A stretch of DNA of 64,000 nucleotides from Sphingopyxis sp. DBS4. GTDB taxonomy: Bacteria; Pseudomonadota; Alphaproteobacteria; Sphingomonadales; Sphingomonadaceae. The position numbers and the translations under genes are program-made. The stretch's first letter is position 1; the number at the start of each line of letters is the position of its first letter. This document shows, in pieces, positions 52,482 through 61,914 of this stretch. Under the pieces are notes generated by a model that did no database searches, was not told where the DNA came from, and saw nothing but the letters and a program-made list of their open reading frames with translations. The stretch spans positions 2,615,001 to 2,679,000 of the forward strand of contig NZ_CP102384.1 of the NCBI RefSeq assembly GCF_024628865.1, in the 5' to 3' direction.

Positions 52482-53453
52482 TCAGCTCCGGGGCCGGACG
52501 AAAGCGGCAATCGCCTCGACCACCGCCGGATCGATGGGCAGCGCCGGGTTGGTGTAGGTGGCGATATTGGCCGCCGGACCATCGCCCACGACCTGTTTCA
52601 GCGTGTGGCTCATCCCTTCGACCAGCACGAGCCGCGCTTTCGGCTGGGCGGCAGCGAGCGCTTCGGCATCCCGCCGCGACACCTGTTTATCCTCGAGGCC
52701 CGAGACGATCAGGACCGGCTTGCCGATCTTCGCGATCAGCAGGGCGGGATCGTAGCGGAAGACGTCGATCAGATAATCCTGGACCGCGGGATTGAACAGT
52801 CCTTGCGCCAGCGCCGGGTGCATGGCGGACACGTCGACATGCTCGCCCTTGGCGAGCGCGTCGATCGCGGCATCGGCGTCGGCGGCGATCGGCGCATTGG
52901 CGGGGTTCGCCGCAATCTGTTCGTGCATCACGACATTCAGCTTTCGCCCGGCCGTCGAAAGCAGGACGAGGCCGCAGACGTCGGGATCGTTCGCGGCGGC
53001 GAGCGCGACGAGCCCGCCCTCGCTATGGCCCGCGACCCAGATGCAGGGCCGGCCGGAGCGCTCCTTGAGCATCTTGACCCAACTCGCGACGTCGGCGGCA
53101 TAATCGCCGATCGTTACCTTGTTGGGGTCAGCGATCGCGGCCTTGCTGCCGAACATGCCGCGCTTGTCGATGCGCGCGGTCGTAACGCCTTTGGTCGCCA
53201 GTGCTTCGGCCAGCAGCCGATAGGTCGATGCCGCGACGCCCAGCGGATTGTTGCCGTCACGGTCGGTCGGCCCCGATCCGGGGATGATCAGCATCACCGG
53301 CGCGTCGGGCGCTTCGGCGGTCAGCAGCGTGCCCGCGAGCGGACCGGCCGGACCGGGCGCCTCTATCCCGGCACTTTGCGGGACGGCCGCCACGGAGACG
53401 CCGGCCAAAGCGCCGGCCGCCGCGATCGCGACAAAAAGCCTGGCTGTTTTCAT
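52482..53453 (-). CDS. Secreted alpha/beta hydrolase
   Basis: 323 residues with a signal peptide (about 1-23, VSVAA). Nucleophile S144 in GHSEGG, an acid in VSGLEDKQVSRRD and a histidine in GMSHTLKQV form the triad. LIIPGSGPTDRDGNNPLG gives the oxyanion loop. Substrate unknown. It overlaps the ribbon-helix-helix gene upstream by 4 bp, suggesting translational coupling. Confidence 0.88.
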   Translation of the reverse strand: MKTARLFVAIAAAGALAGVSVAAVPQSAGIEAPGPAGPLAGTLLTAEAPDAPVMLIIPGSGPTDRDGNNPLGVAASTYRLLAEALATKGVTTARIDKRGMFGSKAAIADPNKVTIGDYAADVASWVKMLKERSGRPCIWVAGHSEGGLVALAAANDPDVCGLVLLSTAGRKLNVVMHEQIAANPANAPIAADADAAIDALAKGEHVDVSAMHPALAQGLFNPAVQDYLIDVFRYDPALLIAKIGKPVLIVSGLEDKQVSRRDAEALAAAQPKARLVLVEGMSHTLKQVVGDGPAANIATYTNPALPIDPAVVEAIAAFVRPRS

Positions 53454-53662
53454 GTGTCGTCTCCGCTTTCCGCGCGCGGGCGTCCGCGCTTCGGCTGTTC
53501 GCTTGGCTTGAAGCTCACGCCGCGGCGGCCAAGCGCTTCACGCAGCAGGATTTCGATCTCGGCGTTGGCGCTGCGCAGTTCGGCGGCCGCCAGCCGCTCG
53601 ATCGCGGCGAAGAGCGCCGGATCGAGGCGGAGGGCAAAGGCTTTCTTGGCGGGCGCGGGCAT
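53450..53662 (-). CDS. Arc-type ribbon-helix-helix DNA-binding protein
   Basis: 70 residues: KKAFALRLDPALFAAIERLA, then LRSANAEIEILLREAL, the beta strand and two helices of an Arc/MetJ-type repressor. It lies 10 bp after the SPFH gene and overlaps the hydrolase. A candidate ligand for it is the large palindrome in front of the operon. Confidence 0.85.
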   Translation of the reverse strand: MPAPAKKAFALRLDPALFAAIERLAAAELRSANAEIEILLREALGRRGVSFKPSEQPKRGRPRAESGDDT

Positions 53663-53672
53663 CGCTCGATCC

Positions 53673-54575
53673 TCAATAGAGCGAGCCGGCGTTGACCACG
53701 GGCTGGGTGTCGCGCTCGCCGCACAGGACGACCATCAGGTTCGAGACCATCGCCGCCTTGCGCTCGTCGTCGAGCTCGACGACATTTTTTTCGCTGAGCT
53801 GGGTCAGCGCCATCTCGACCATCGTCACCGCGCCCTCGACCAGCTTCTTGCGCGCCGCGATCACCGCCTCGGCCTGCTGGCGGCGCAGCATCGCGCCGGC
53901 GATTTCCTGCGCATAGGCCAAATGGGTGAGGCCGCATTCGTCGACGGTGATGCCCGCAACCTCGAGCCGTTCGATCAGCGCCTTCCTGAGTTCGACCCCG
54001 ACCTCGTCGTGATTGCCGCGCAGCGTGATCTCCTGATGCTCGATATCGTCATAGGGGTAGCGCGAGCCGATCGCGCGCACCGCGGCCTCGATCTGCGCCA
54101 TGACGAATTCCTTGTAGTCGTCGACGTCGAACAGCGCCTGCGCGGTGTCGGTGACGCGCCACACGACCTGCGCCGCCATCTCGACCGGATTGCCGCGCAG
54201 GTCATTGACCTTGATCTTGTCCGAAATGACGTTGTTCGCACGCACCGCGATCTTCTTGCGCGACAGCCAGGGGAGGATCCAGCGCAGCCCGGTCTCGCGG
54301 TCGGTGCCCTTATAGGCGCCGAACAACTGGATCGCGGCGGCTTCGTTCGGGTTGATGAGATAGAAGCCGCAAAGGATGAGCGTACCCGCGATTGCGGCGA
54401 GAATCACGACCACCCATTTCCAGACGAGCTGAACTTCCGCCGCCCCGTTGCTGATCCCCGCCCACAGCGCAACGCCGAGCAGCGCGAGCCAGATCAACAG
54501 CATCAGATAGCCGCTTTGCGTATTGGCGCGCGTCTCGCGACTGCGGTTCAGCGCCGGTGTCCCACTCTCGACCAT
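53673..54575 (-). CDS. SPFH/Band 7 membrane protein (slipin/HflK-like)
   Basis: 300 residues. Two hydrophobic segments near the N-terminus (about 22-45 and 52-74) precede the SPFH domain (about 75-260: [20 protein letters not shown], then [20 protein letters not shown]). The C-terminus [20 protein letters not shown] is typical. Such proteins scaffold membrane microdomains. GGAGGG precedes the start. First gene of an operon with a ribbon-helix-helix protein, a hydrolase and a small membrane protein. Confidence 0.88.
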   Translation of the reverse strand: MVESGTPALNRSRETRANTQSGYLMLLIWLALLGVALWAGISNGAAEVQLVWKWVVVILAAIAGTLILCGFYLINPNEAAAIQLFGAYKGTDRETGLRWILPWLSRKKIAVRANNVISDKIKVNDLRGNPVEMAAQVVWRVTDTAQALFDVDDYKEFVMAQIEAAVRAIGSRYPYDDIEHQEITLRGNHDEVGVELRKALIERLEVAGITVDECGLTHLAYAQEIAGAMLRRQQAEAVIAARKKLVEGAVTMVEMALTQLSEKNVVELDDERKAAMVSNLMVVLCGERDTQPVVNAGSLY

Positions 54576-54593
54576 GTTTCCCTCCGAATCACT

Positions 54594-54623
54594 CGATATA
54601 AAGATGATATCATATTTATATCG
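54594..54623. promoter_or_regulatory. 30-bp nearly perfect AT-rich palindrome before the SPFH operon
   Basis: The arms CGATATAAAGATGAT and its near complement meet at TATCAT; only one base pair departs from symmetry. It lies 19 bp from the SPFH start codon, where a repressor would block transcription or elongation. It is the strongest operator-like signal in the core part of the window. Confidence 0.75.
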
Positions 54624-54711
54624 TTTTCGAGGACGGTCAATCGGGATTGTGGAGGCGAGTGTCGTGATGACAGCTTAGGAGTGAAAGCGGATGTTCCCCC
54701 CATTCGTCATT

Positions 54712-54785
54712 CCCGCGAAAGCGGGAACCCAGAGCACGCGTCGGCCGACCCCACTCTGGGTTCCCGCTTTCGCGGGAATGACGAA
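54712..54785. repeat. Intact REP-like double hairpin (reference copy of the attB repeat)
   Basis: CGTCATTCCCGCGAAAGCGG opens and CGCTTTCGCGGGAATGACG closes two hairpins separated by about 30 bp. The sequence matches the joined flanks of the 15-kb element (7032-7113 plus 22,118 onward). Confidence 0.9.
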
Positions 54786-54843
54786 GTGATTGAGATGCGG
54801 AGTGTCGCCTTTCGACCGTCAACGGACATCCGCCAGACAAAAC

Positions 54844-54868
54844 AAAGGGGGCGCGGCGGCCCCCTTTG
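54844..54868. repeat. Hairpin AAAGGGGGC...GCCCCCTTT
   Basis: A strong 9-bp stem with a short GC loop between the SPFH upstream region and the dipeptidase-related cassette. It lacks a clear U-tract on the minus strand. Confidence 0.55.
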
Positions 54869-54890
54869 CTCCCCGGTTAACCGTTAACTC

Positions 54891-54956
54891 CTGGTCTATT
54901 CGACCGGAACCCCCGCTTCGCCAGCAAGGCTTTCACGTCGGGATCGCGACCGCGGG
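54891..54956 (-). pseudogene. Duplicated 3' end of an M3 dipeptidase gene
   Basis: About 65 bp nearly identical to the end of the dipeptidase gene at 55,671 (DPDVKALLAKRGF), with a one-base deletion so that the frame does not end at the same stop. It is a direct repeat flanking the hypothetical gene between the two copies. Confidence 0.75.
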
Positions 54957-54967
54957 GGGCGATCTTG

Positions 54968-55654
54968 CTATCGTCGTGCGTCGCCCTCGACGGGCTTCTC
55001 ACCCTCAAGATATTCGATGGCCTTCGCTTTCGGCGATACATGGAGGTTCAGCAACGTGTGCATCAAGACGAGTTGGCCGGCCGAAAAGCCGGCACTGTTG
55101 CGCGCTATGACATGGTAGCCGTGCGCGTCGGCGATTTCGAAGAAGACCGTCATGCCGTCGCATACCGGCCTGTCATTGTCGAAGGGTGCGGACGCCAACT
55201 GCGCCTTTTCTGCGAGCGCTTGAATTCGAGCCAGGCTGGCCGGAGGCAGAGCGATCCTCGTTTGTTCGGCGAGCGCGGGCGGCATGTCCGCTCTATGGTC
55301 GAGCGTCGAGATGAAAGCTTCGCCGCTGCGCCCGTCGCGGGATGAAATCCGAATGATCGTCGCACCATCGAACGAGGGGAGGAAGCTGACGCGAAGGACA
55401 TAGGCTTGACCGTGACGATCACCCTCACGGGACAGGATGGGTTCACCGGCGGCCTGCAACGGCTTTGCAATCCAGTCCTCGGTGAATTCTCCTTCACCCT
55501 CGAATCGATCGAATGCGATATTGCCGAGCGGCAGATAGGTGGCGGCATCCCTCCCTTGTGTCTGATCAAGTGGGGCTTTGTGACGAGCCGTCCAGGCGAT
55601 ACCCGCCACAATTGCGATCAGGGCAGTCAGCGCCAGCAAAACGGCTCTTCGCAT
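54968..55654 (-). CDS. Membrane-anchored hypothetical protein
   Basis: 228 residues. An N-terminal hydrophobic segment (about 4-22, VLLALTALIAIVAGIAWTA) is followed by a periplasmic domain with no family I recognise. The middle has a single cysteine (VCDGMTVFFEIADAHG). It starts 17 bp after the dipeptidase stop and is probably co-transcribed with it. It is flanked by direct copies of the dipeptidase 3' end, which suggests it arrived as a cassette. Confidence 0.7.
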   Translation of the reverse strand: MRRAVLLALTALIAIVAGIAWTARHKAPLDQTQGRDAATYLPLGNIAFDRFEGEGEFTEDWIAKPLQAAGEPILSREGDRHGQAYVLRVSFLPSFDGATIIRISSRDGRSGEAFISTLDHRADMPPALAEQTRIALPPASLARIQALAEKAQLASAPFDNDRPVCDGMTVFFEIADAHGYHVIARNSAGFSAGQLVLMHTLLNLHVSPKAKAIEYLEGEKPVEGDARR

Positions 55655-55670
55655 GACTGCCCTCTCTGGT

Positions 55671-57857
55671 CTATTCGGTCGGAAACCCGCGCTTCGCCAG
55701 CAAGGCCTTCACGTCGGGATCGCGGCCGCGGAAGGCGCGATAGGCTTCGGCGCGGTCGGTCTCGTTGCCGGTCATCAACAATATGGTACGGAACTTGTCG
55801 GCGACGGTGCGGTCCCACGGGCCGCCGGCTTCCTGGAACGCCGCCCAGGTGTCGGCGTCCATCGTCTCCGACCAGAGATAGGAATAATAGCCCGCCGAAT
55901 AGGCGTCGCTCGAAAACAGGTGCCCGAACTGCGGCAGGCGGTGCCGCATGACGATTTCCTTCGGCATGCCGATTTCGGCCAGTGTATCGCGTTCGAACTT
56001 GTCGATGTCGGTCACCGGCACCTCGCGGTCGTGGAGCTTCATGTCAAGGATCGCGCTCGCCAGATATTCGACCGTCTCGAACCCCTGGTTGAACTTGTTC
56101 GAGGCGAGAATCTTGTCGACCAGCGCCTGCGGCATCGGCTCGCCCGTCTGATAGTGCGTCGCGAATTTCGACAGCACCTCGGGCGTCATCAGCCAATTCT
56201 CGTTCACCTGGCTCGGATATTCGACGAAGTCGCGCGGTACCCCGGCGAGCGCGGGATAATAGACGTGCTGCAGGAAATAATGGATGCCGTGCCCGAATTC
56301 GTGGAACAAAGTCGTCGCATCGTCGAGGCTGACGAGCGTCGGTTCGCCCTTCGCGCCCTCGGTGAAATTATTGTTGTTCGATGCGAGCACGTTGCGCTCG
56401 CCGCCGAGACCCTGCTCGCTGCGATAGGTCGTCATCCACGCGCCCGAACGTTTGCCGTCGCGCGCGAAATTGTCGAGATAGAGGACGCCGACATTGGCAT
56501 TCGTCTTGAGGTTATAGACCTCGAACGTCTTCACCTTGGGGTCGAAGACCGGGATCGTCCCGGTGTTTTCGCGGAAGCCGAGGTCGTAGAGCTGCCCCGC
56601 CTCCCAGAACATCGCGTCGCGCAGCTTGTCGAGTTGAAGATAAGGCTTCACCTCGCTTTCATCGAGGTCGTATTTCGCCTTGCGGACCTTTTCGGCATAA
56701 TAGCGATAGTCCCACGGCTCGATCGTCAGCTTCGGACCCTTGCCGGCCTTGGCTTCGGCGTCGGCGATCGCCTGCATGTCGGCGACTTCCTCGTGGACGC
56801 GCGCGACCGCGGCGGGCCAGACCTTCATCATCAGGGCCATCGCGTTTTCGGGCGTCTTCGCCATGGTGTCAGCCATGCGGTAGTTCGCATGGGTCGCGAA
56901 GCCGAGCAGCACCGCGCGCTCCTGGCGCAGTTTCAGAATATCGGCGATCGTCGCATTGGTGTCGTTGGCGTCGCCATTGTCGCCGCGATTGACGAAGGCG
57001 CGCCACACCTTTTCGCGCAGGGCGCGGTTGGTCGCGTTCTGGAGCACCGGCTGCGCCGAGGAGCGGGTGTTCTTGATCGCCCACTGGCCGGGCTTGCCCT
57101 GCGCCTCGGCGGCGTCGGCGAGCGAAGCGACGAAGCCCGGCGCGAGGCCGTCGAGTTCGGCCTTGTCGGTGACATAGGTATAGAGCTTTTCGTCGCCGAG
57201 CAGCTTCGACGAAAAGGTCGAGAACAGCCCTTCGAGCTTTGCGTTCAGATCGACGAGCTTCGCCTTGTTCGCGGGCGACAGGTTCGCGCCGTCGCGCACC
57301 ATCTCGTCATAGCTGCGCTCGACGATGCGGATTTGCTGGGCGTTGAGGCCGCTGGTCAGCCTTTTGTCGTAGACCGCCTTGTAGCGCGCGAAGAGCTTCG
57401 GATCGAGGAACAGCTCGGTGTAGAATTTGGTGAGTTTCGGGCTCCATTCGGCGTCGATGTCCTCGACGCGGTCGTTCGACTTGTTCGACGTCTGGACGCC
57501 CCACAGGGCGAAAACGCGGTCCATTGTCTCGCCCGCGAGCTGCATCGGGACATGGGTATTCTCGAACGTCGGCTCGGCGGGATCGTCGATCACCGCCTGC
57601 ACCTCGGCCTTCACCTCGGCCATGCCCTTGGCGAAGGCGTCGGGGAAGAGTTCGGGGTCGAGCTTGTCCCACGGCGGCACCCCTTCATAGGGGCCGGTCC
57701 AGGGCTGGAGCAGCGGATTGGCGTCGGTGGCGGCGGCGGGCTGGGGAGCGGTCTCGGCGGCGATGGTCATTGGACTATAACCCACAAGCAGGGCGGTCGA
57801 TGCAAGCAGGACCGACATGGAACGGACAAAAGGCGGCGCGCGGCGCGGCATCATCAT
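55671..57857 (-). CDS. dcp: M3-family peptidyl-dipeptidase, secreted
   Basis: 728 residues. A signal peptide (about 1-34, ending IAAE) directs it to the periplasm. The zinc motif HEFGHGIH is at 519-526, followed by EYPSQVNENWLMTPEVLSKF and the C-terminal SSDAYSAGYYSYLWSETMDA that closes the substrate channel. It removes dipeptides from peptide C-termini. The start MMMPRRAPPF has GGGAGA upstream. Symbol given by family resemblance. Confidence 0.9.
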   Translation of the reverse strand: MMMPRRAPPFVRSMSVLLASTALLVGYSPMTIAAETAPQPAAATDANPLLQPWTGPYEGVPPWDKLDPELFPDAFAKGMAEVKAEVQAVIDDPAEPTFENTHVPMQLAGETMDRVFALWGVQTSNKSNDRVEDIDAEWSPKLTKFYTELFLDPKLFARYKAVYDKRLTSGLNAQQIRIVERSYDEMVRDGANLSPANKAKLVDLNAKLEGLFSTFSSKLLGDEKLYTYVTDKAELDGLAPGFVASLADAAEAQGKPGQWAIKNTRSSAQPVLQNATNRALREKVWRAFVNRGDNGDANDTNATIADILKLRQERAVLLGFATHANYRMADTMAKTPENAMALMMKVWPAAVARVHEEVADMQAIADAEAKAGKGPKLTIEPWDYRYYAEKVRKAKYDLDESEVKPYLQLDKLRDAMFWEAGQLYDLGFRENTGTIPVFDPKVKTFEVYNLKTNANVGVLYLDNFARDGKRSGAWMTTYRSEQGLGGERNVLASNNNNFTEGAKGEPTLVSLDDATTLFHEFGHGIHYFLQHVYYPALAGVPRDFVEYPSQVNENWLMTPEVLSKFATHYQTGEPMPQALVDKILASNKFNQGFETVEYLASAILDMKLHDREVPVTDIDKFERDTLAEIGMPKEIVMRHRLPQFGHLFSSDAYSAGYYSYLWSETMDADTWAAFQEAGGPWDRTVADKFRTILLMTGNETDRAEAYRAFRGRDPDVKALLAKRGFPTE

Positions 57858-57955
57858 ATCTCCCCGGAAGACTGGTTTCGAGCGAAACCATATGGGAGAG
57901 CCTTAGCGCGAGGGAGGATGAGGGGGCAAGGGTTGGGGAACGGTTTCTCCCATCT

Positions 57956-57981
57956 GTCACCCCCGCGCAGGCGGGGGTGAC
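57956..57981. repeat. Hairpin repeat GTCACCCCCGC...GCGGGGGTGAC
   Basis: A perfect 11-bp stem with a four-base loop between the lactonase and dipeptidase genes. It could also help end the upstream transcript, though no U-tract is present. Confidence 0.65.
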
Positions 57982-57994
57982 GGGGGACGTTGAT

Positions 57995-58864
57995 TCAGCC
58001 GCCGAACCCCGGTTGAACCAGCCCCGGTACATCGACGCGGAAGGTGAAGAGGCCGCCCGCGTGCGGTTGTTCCTTGCGTTCCTCGTCGGTCAGAGCCTTG
58101 CCCGAGCTCGTCACGAAGGCGGTTTTCATGTCCGCCCCGCCGAGCGCGATCATCGAGGGGCGCTGGACCGGCAATTCGACGGTCTGGAGAAGTTCCCCCG
58201 CGGGCGACAGGCGCACGACGCGCCAGCCGTCCCACAGCGCCGACCAGTAGCAACCCTCGGCGTCGACCGTGCCGCCGTCGGGACGCCCGGTGCCCATCTC
58301 GAACTGGTGGAACAGCCGCCCTTCGCCGAGCGCGCCGGTTGCGGGATCGGCCGCATAGGCGGTGAGCGCGTGGGTCGGCGTGTCGGCGTGGTAGAAAGTC
58401 CGCCCGTCGGGGCTGAATGCCGCGCCGTTGCTGGTCAGCAGCCCGCCCAGCATCACTGTCAGCGACCCGTCGGGGTCGAGGCGATAGAGGGTCGAGGCGG
58501 GATTCGTCTTGTCGCTCGTCACGCTGCCGACCCAGAAACGCCCCGCTGCGTCGACGCAGGCGTCGTTGCAGCGCTGCTCGGGGATGTCCGCCAGCATCTG
58601 CGGGCCGAAAGGGCGCGGCGGCTCGCCCCAATGGCCGATCAGCGCGCAGCCGTCCTTGAGGCCCGCGATCAGCCCGCCGCCCGCGCGGGGCGCGACACAG
58701 CCGACCGGACCATCGAGCTGCATCGTTTCGGTCCCGCCCGTCGCCGGGTCAGTGCGGTGGATGCGGTGCGCGTCGATATCGACCCAATAGAGTCGCGCCT
58801 CGGCGGCATGCCAACGCGGCGATTCGCCGAGCAGCGCGCCGGCGTCGAGAAGGAGGTCGACCAT
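57995..58864 (-). CDS. SMP-30/gluconolactonase-family protein
   Basis: 289 residues forming a six-bladed propeller. GALLGESPRWHAAEARLYWV contains the metal glutamate; CNDACVDAAGRFWVGSV and LLTSNGAAFSPDGRTFYHAD supply the metal-binding N and D; FHQFEMGTGRPDGGTVDAEG supplies another D. It probably opens a sugar lactone. It lies between rplA and the dipeptidase. Confidence 0.92.
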   Translation of the reverse strand: MVDLLLDAGALLGESPRWHAAEARLYWVDIDAHRIHRTDPATGGTETMQLDGPVGCVAPRAGGGLIAGLKDGCALIGHWGEPPRPFGPQMLADIPEQRCNDACVDAAGRFWVGSVTSDKTNPASTLYRLDPDGSLTVMLGGLLTSNGAAFSPDGRTFYHADTPTHALTAYAADPATGALGEGRLFHQFEMGTGRPDGGTVDAEGCYWSALWDGWRVVRLSPAGELLQTVELPVQRPSMIALGGADMKTAFVTSSGKALTDEERKEQPHAGGLFTFRVDVPGLVQPGFGG

Positions 58865-59032
58865 CGGCGAGGGCTTAGCGCGGGGCGCAGCGTCTGCCCA
58901 GCGTCCGCAAACCTATTCGCTGTGCTGTCTCCCCATTCCATACCGGCGCAGCGGGAAGGCCCCTCCGCGGGCAGCCCATATGAAAAGGGCCGGAGTTTCC
59001 CCGGCCCTTTCCCAAATCGATGTCGGTGCCGA

Positions 59033-59731
59033 TCAGGCGCCGGCGACGTCCGCCGTGTCGATCTTCACGCCCGGGCCCATCGACGACGACAGTGCGATCT
59101 TGCGGACATATTTGCCCTTTGCGCCGGCCGGCTTGGCCTTGACGATCGCGTCGACGAAAGCGTCGAAGTTCTGGCGGAGCTTTTCCTCGCCGAACGACAG
59201 CTTGCCGATGCCGGCGTGGATGATGCCGACCTTTTCGACGCGGAATTCGATCTGACCGCCCTTGGCGGCCTTCACGGCTTCGGCGACGTTCGGGGTGACG
59301 GTGCCCAGCTTCGGGTTCGGCATCAGGCCCTTCGGACCCAGCGTCTTGCCGAGGCGGCCGACGATGCCCATCATATCCGGCGTCGCGATGACGCGGCCAT
59401 AGTCGAGGTTACCCGCGAGCATGTCTTCCATCAGATCTTCGGCACCGACTTTGTCGGCGCCGGCGGCGAGCGCCTTGTCGGCATTGTCGCCGCGCGCGAA
59501 GACCGCGACCTTGACGTCCTTGCCGGTGCCGGCGGGCAGCGTGACGACGCCGCGGACCATCTGGTCGGCGTGACGCGGATCGACGCCCAGGTTCATCGCG
59601 ATTTCCAGCGTTTCGTCGAACTTGGCCGAGGCCAGCTCGCGCACCGTCTTGATCGCTTCGTCGACGCCGTGCAGCTTCAGCGCGTCGACCTTGCCCTCGA
59701 GGGCCTTCTGCTTCTTGGTCAGCTTGGCCAT
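59033..59731 (-). CDS. rplA: 50S ribosomal protein L1
   Basis: 232 residues. The start [20 protein letters not shown] has GGAGGG upstream. [36 protein letters not shown] and [20 protein letters not shown] are canonical. It binds 23S rRNA and its own mRNA. It lies 2 bp after rplK. Confidence 0.98.
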   Translation of the reverse strand: MAKLTKKQKALEGKVDALKLHGVDEAIKTVRELASAKFDETLEIAMNLGVDPRHADQMVRGVVTLPAGTGKDVKVAVFARGDNADKALAAGADKVGAEDLMEDMLAGNLDYGRVIATPDMMGIVGRLGKTLGPKGLMPNPKLGTVTPNVAEAVKAAKGGQIEFRVEKVGIIHAGIGKLSFGEEKLRQNFDAFVDAIVKAKPAGAKGKYVRKIALSSSMGPGVKIDTADVAGA

Positions 59732-59733
59732 GT

Positions 59734-60165
59734 TCAGCCCTCCGTCACTTCGAGGCCCATCGAGCGGGCGCTGCCTTCGATGATCTTCGTCGCCTGTTCG
59801 ATGTCGTTGGCGTTGAGATCCTTCATCTTGATCTCGGCGATTTCGGCGAGCTTCGAGCGTGCGATCTTGCCGCCGCTGATCTTGCCGGGCTCCTTCGAAC
59901 CCGATTTCAGGTTCGCGGCCTTCTTGATCAGATAGGTCGCCGGGGGCGTCTTGGTGACGAAGGAAAAGCTCTTGTCGGCGAAGACGGTGATGATGGTCGG
60001 GGTCGGCGTGCCCTTTTCCATGGAATCGGTCGCGGCGTTGAATGCCTTGCAGAATTCCATGATGTTGACGCCGCGCTGACCCAGCGCCGGCCCGAGCGGC
60101 GGCGAGGGGTTGGCGGTGCCGGCGGGCACCTGCAGCTTGATGTAGCCGCTGATCTTCTTGGCCAT
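59734..60165 (-). CDS. rplK: 50S ribosomal protein L11
   Basis: 143 residues from [20 protein letters not shown]. The [19 protein letters not shown] region and the rRNA-binding C-terminus ([14 protein letters not shown]) are standard. An upstream in-frame ATG at 60,213 was rejected because it adds non-conserved residues. tesB, not nusG, lies directly upstream, an unusual order. Confidence 0.98.
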   Translation of the reverse strand: MAKKISGYIKLQVPAGTANPSPPLGPALGQRGVNIMEFCKAFNAATDSMEKGTPTPTIITVFADKSFSFVTKTPPATYLIKKAANLKSGSKEPGKISGGKIARSKLAEIAEIKMKDLNANDIEQATKIIEGSARSMGLEVTEG

Positions 60166-60322
60166 GATGGCCTCCTTTCTTTCTGTCGCCCCGGACCACG
60201 ATCCGGAGCTCAAAATAAGCGGTCGAACGGAAGGGCATCACCCCCTCCTCCCGCGCGGAATCACGCCCGTATCTGACGCGAAGCGGCGCCGTTAGCCGCA
60301 AACCGGCCGCAAAGCAAGGCTT

Positions 60323-61273
60323 TTAGCCCTGCGGAACCAGGCGGATCAGCCCTTCCTGCACCGCCGATGCGATCAGCGTGCCGTCCTGGCGATAGATGAG
60401 GCCGCGATTGATGCCGCGCCCGCCGCCGCCCCAGTCGCTGTCCATGACATAGACGAACCAGTCGTCGACGCGAATGTCGTCGTGGAACCACATCGCATGG
60501 TCGAGGCTGGTCGAGAACAGCCCCGGCTGGGTCCAGGTCAGTCCGTGCGGCACCATCGCCGACGACAGCAGGCCCATGTCCGACGCATAAGCGAGCAGCG
60601 CGCGATGGGTCAGCGGATCGTCGCCGACGGGGGCCGCGATGCGGAACCATTCATAATGCATCGTCGACGCGGCGCCCGCGGGCGGGCGGAAGCTGCGCAC
60701 CTCGAACGGGTGGTTGGTCGCCATTTGCTCGAGCCGCGCGTCGTCGATCAGCGGATCGGCAGCGATCACGTCGCCGAAATCGCGGCATTGTTCGGGCGGA
60801 AGCAGTTCGGGCATCGGCGCCTGATGCGTCAGCCCCTGTTCCGGCGCCTGGAACGAGGCGGTGAGGTTGAAGATCACCTTGCCGTCCTGTCGCACGACGA
60901 CACGGCGGTTCGCGAAGCTCCGCCCGTCGAAATCGCGGTGAACGCGGAAATGGAGCGGCTTCGCTTCGTCGCCGCCACGCAGGAAATAGGCGTGAAGCGA
61001 ATGGACGACCTTGCCCGGATCGACGGTGCGTGCGGCGGCCACCATCGCCTGCGCAATCACCTGTCCGCCGAAGATGCGCTGACGCATCGGCTTTCTGAAG
61101 GCCGGAAAGGTAAACTCATCGGGCTCTTCGGCTGCTTCGAGGTCGAACAGCTTGACGACACGGCGCACGACGCGCTCGCGGTCGATCGAGGCGTGAATGG
61201 CGCGCGCGCGATCGGCACGCGCCTGAATCGCCTCGGGAGAGAGAGTTGTCACTAGGGGGCCCCTTTCCGTCAT
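60323..61273 (-). CDS. tesB: Acyl-CoA thioesterase II
   Basis: 316 residues with two hot-dog domains. RIFGGQVIAQAMVAAARTVD and SLHAYFLRGGDEAKP mark the first; LDHAMWFHDDIRVDDWFVYV the second, with its catalytic-region aspartate. It hydrolyses acyl-CoA to free acid. The ATG lies inside a REP-like hairpin; a GTG at 61,252 would give 309 residues and is equally possible. It is inserted between nusG and rplK. Confidence 0.9.
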   Translation of the reverse strand: MTERGPLVTTLSPEAIQARADRARAIHASIDRERVVRRVVKLFDLEAAEEPDEFTFPAFRKPMRQRIFGGQVIAQAMVAAARTVDPGKVVHSLHAYFLRGGDEAKPLHFRVHRDFDGRSFANRRVVVRQDGKVIFNLTASFQAPEQGLTHQAPMPELLPPEQCRDFGDVIAADPLIDDARLEQMATNHPFEVRSFRPPAGAASTMHYEWFRIAAPVGDDPLTHRALLAYASDMGLLSSAMVPHGLTWTQPGLFSTSLDHAMWFHDDIRVDDWFVYVMDSDWGGGGRGINRGLIYRQDGTLIASAVQEGLIRLVPQG

Positions 61274-61341
61274 CCCGGCGAAAGCCGGGATCGCTCACGG
61301 TCACCCATGCCGCCAGCGGCCCCGGCCTTCGCCGGGACGGC
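61267..61341. repeat. Double hairpin repeat between nusG and tesB
   Basis: CCGTCATCCCGGCGAAAGCC opens the first hairpin and CGGCCTTCGCCGGGACGG closes the pair. It is a further relative of the dispersed hairpins. It includes the start region of tesB and ends 3 bp from the nusG stop. Confidence 0.7.
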
Positions 61342-61343
61342 GC

Positions 61344-61880
61344 TTATTTCATCCGTTCGACCTGCTCGAAATCGAGTTCGACCGGGGTTGCGCGGCCGAA
61401 GATCGACACGCTGACCTTGACACGCGCCTTGTCGAAATCGAGTTCCTCGACGACGCCGTTGAAGCTCGCGAACGGGCCTTCGAGCACCTTGACCTGATCG
61501 CCGATCTCGTAATCGACACGGATTTCGGTCTTGGGGCGCGCCGCGGCCTCTTCCTTGCTGTTGAGGATGCGCGCGGCCTCGGCCTCGCTGATCGCCTGCG
61601 GTTTGCCCATCGAGCCGAGGAAGCCCGTGACCTTCGGCGTGTTCTTGACGAGGTGATAGACATCGTCGGTCATCGTCAGCTTGGCGAGGACATAGCCGGG
61701 GAAGAATTTCCGTTCGGCCTGCACCTTCTTGCCGCGCTTCACCTCGGTGACGGTCTCGACCGGCACCTCGACCGATTCGACGAGCTGCGACAGCCCCATG
61801 CGCTCGGCCTCCGCGAGCACCGAATCGCGGACCTTGTTCTCGAAGCCCGAATAGGCGTGAATGATGTACCAGCGCGCCAT
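61344..61880 (-). CDS. nusG: Transcription factor NusG
   Basis: 178 residues. The NGN domain (MARWYIIHAYSGFENKVRDS, then RKFFPGYVLAKLTMTDDVYH) is followed by a KOW domain (IGDQVKVLEGPFASFNGVVE, then IFGRATPVELDFEQVER). It promotes processive elongation and contacts Rho or the ribosome. It lies 34 bp after secE. Confidence 0.98.
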   Translation of the reverse strand: MARWYIIHAYSGFENKVRDSVLAEAERMGLSQLVESVEVPVETVTEVKRGKKVQAERKFFPGYVLAKLTMTDDVYHLVKNTPKVTGFLGSMGKPQAISEAEAARILNSKEEAAARPKTEIRVDYEIGDQVKVLEGPFASFNGVVEELDFDKARVKVSVSIFGRATPVELDFEQVERMK

Positions 61881-61914
61881 GATGCGTGTCCCTTTTATCC
61901 CTGCGGTGCCGCGC

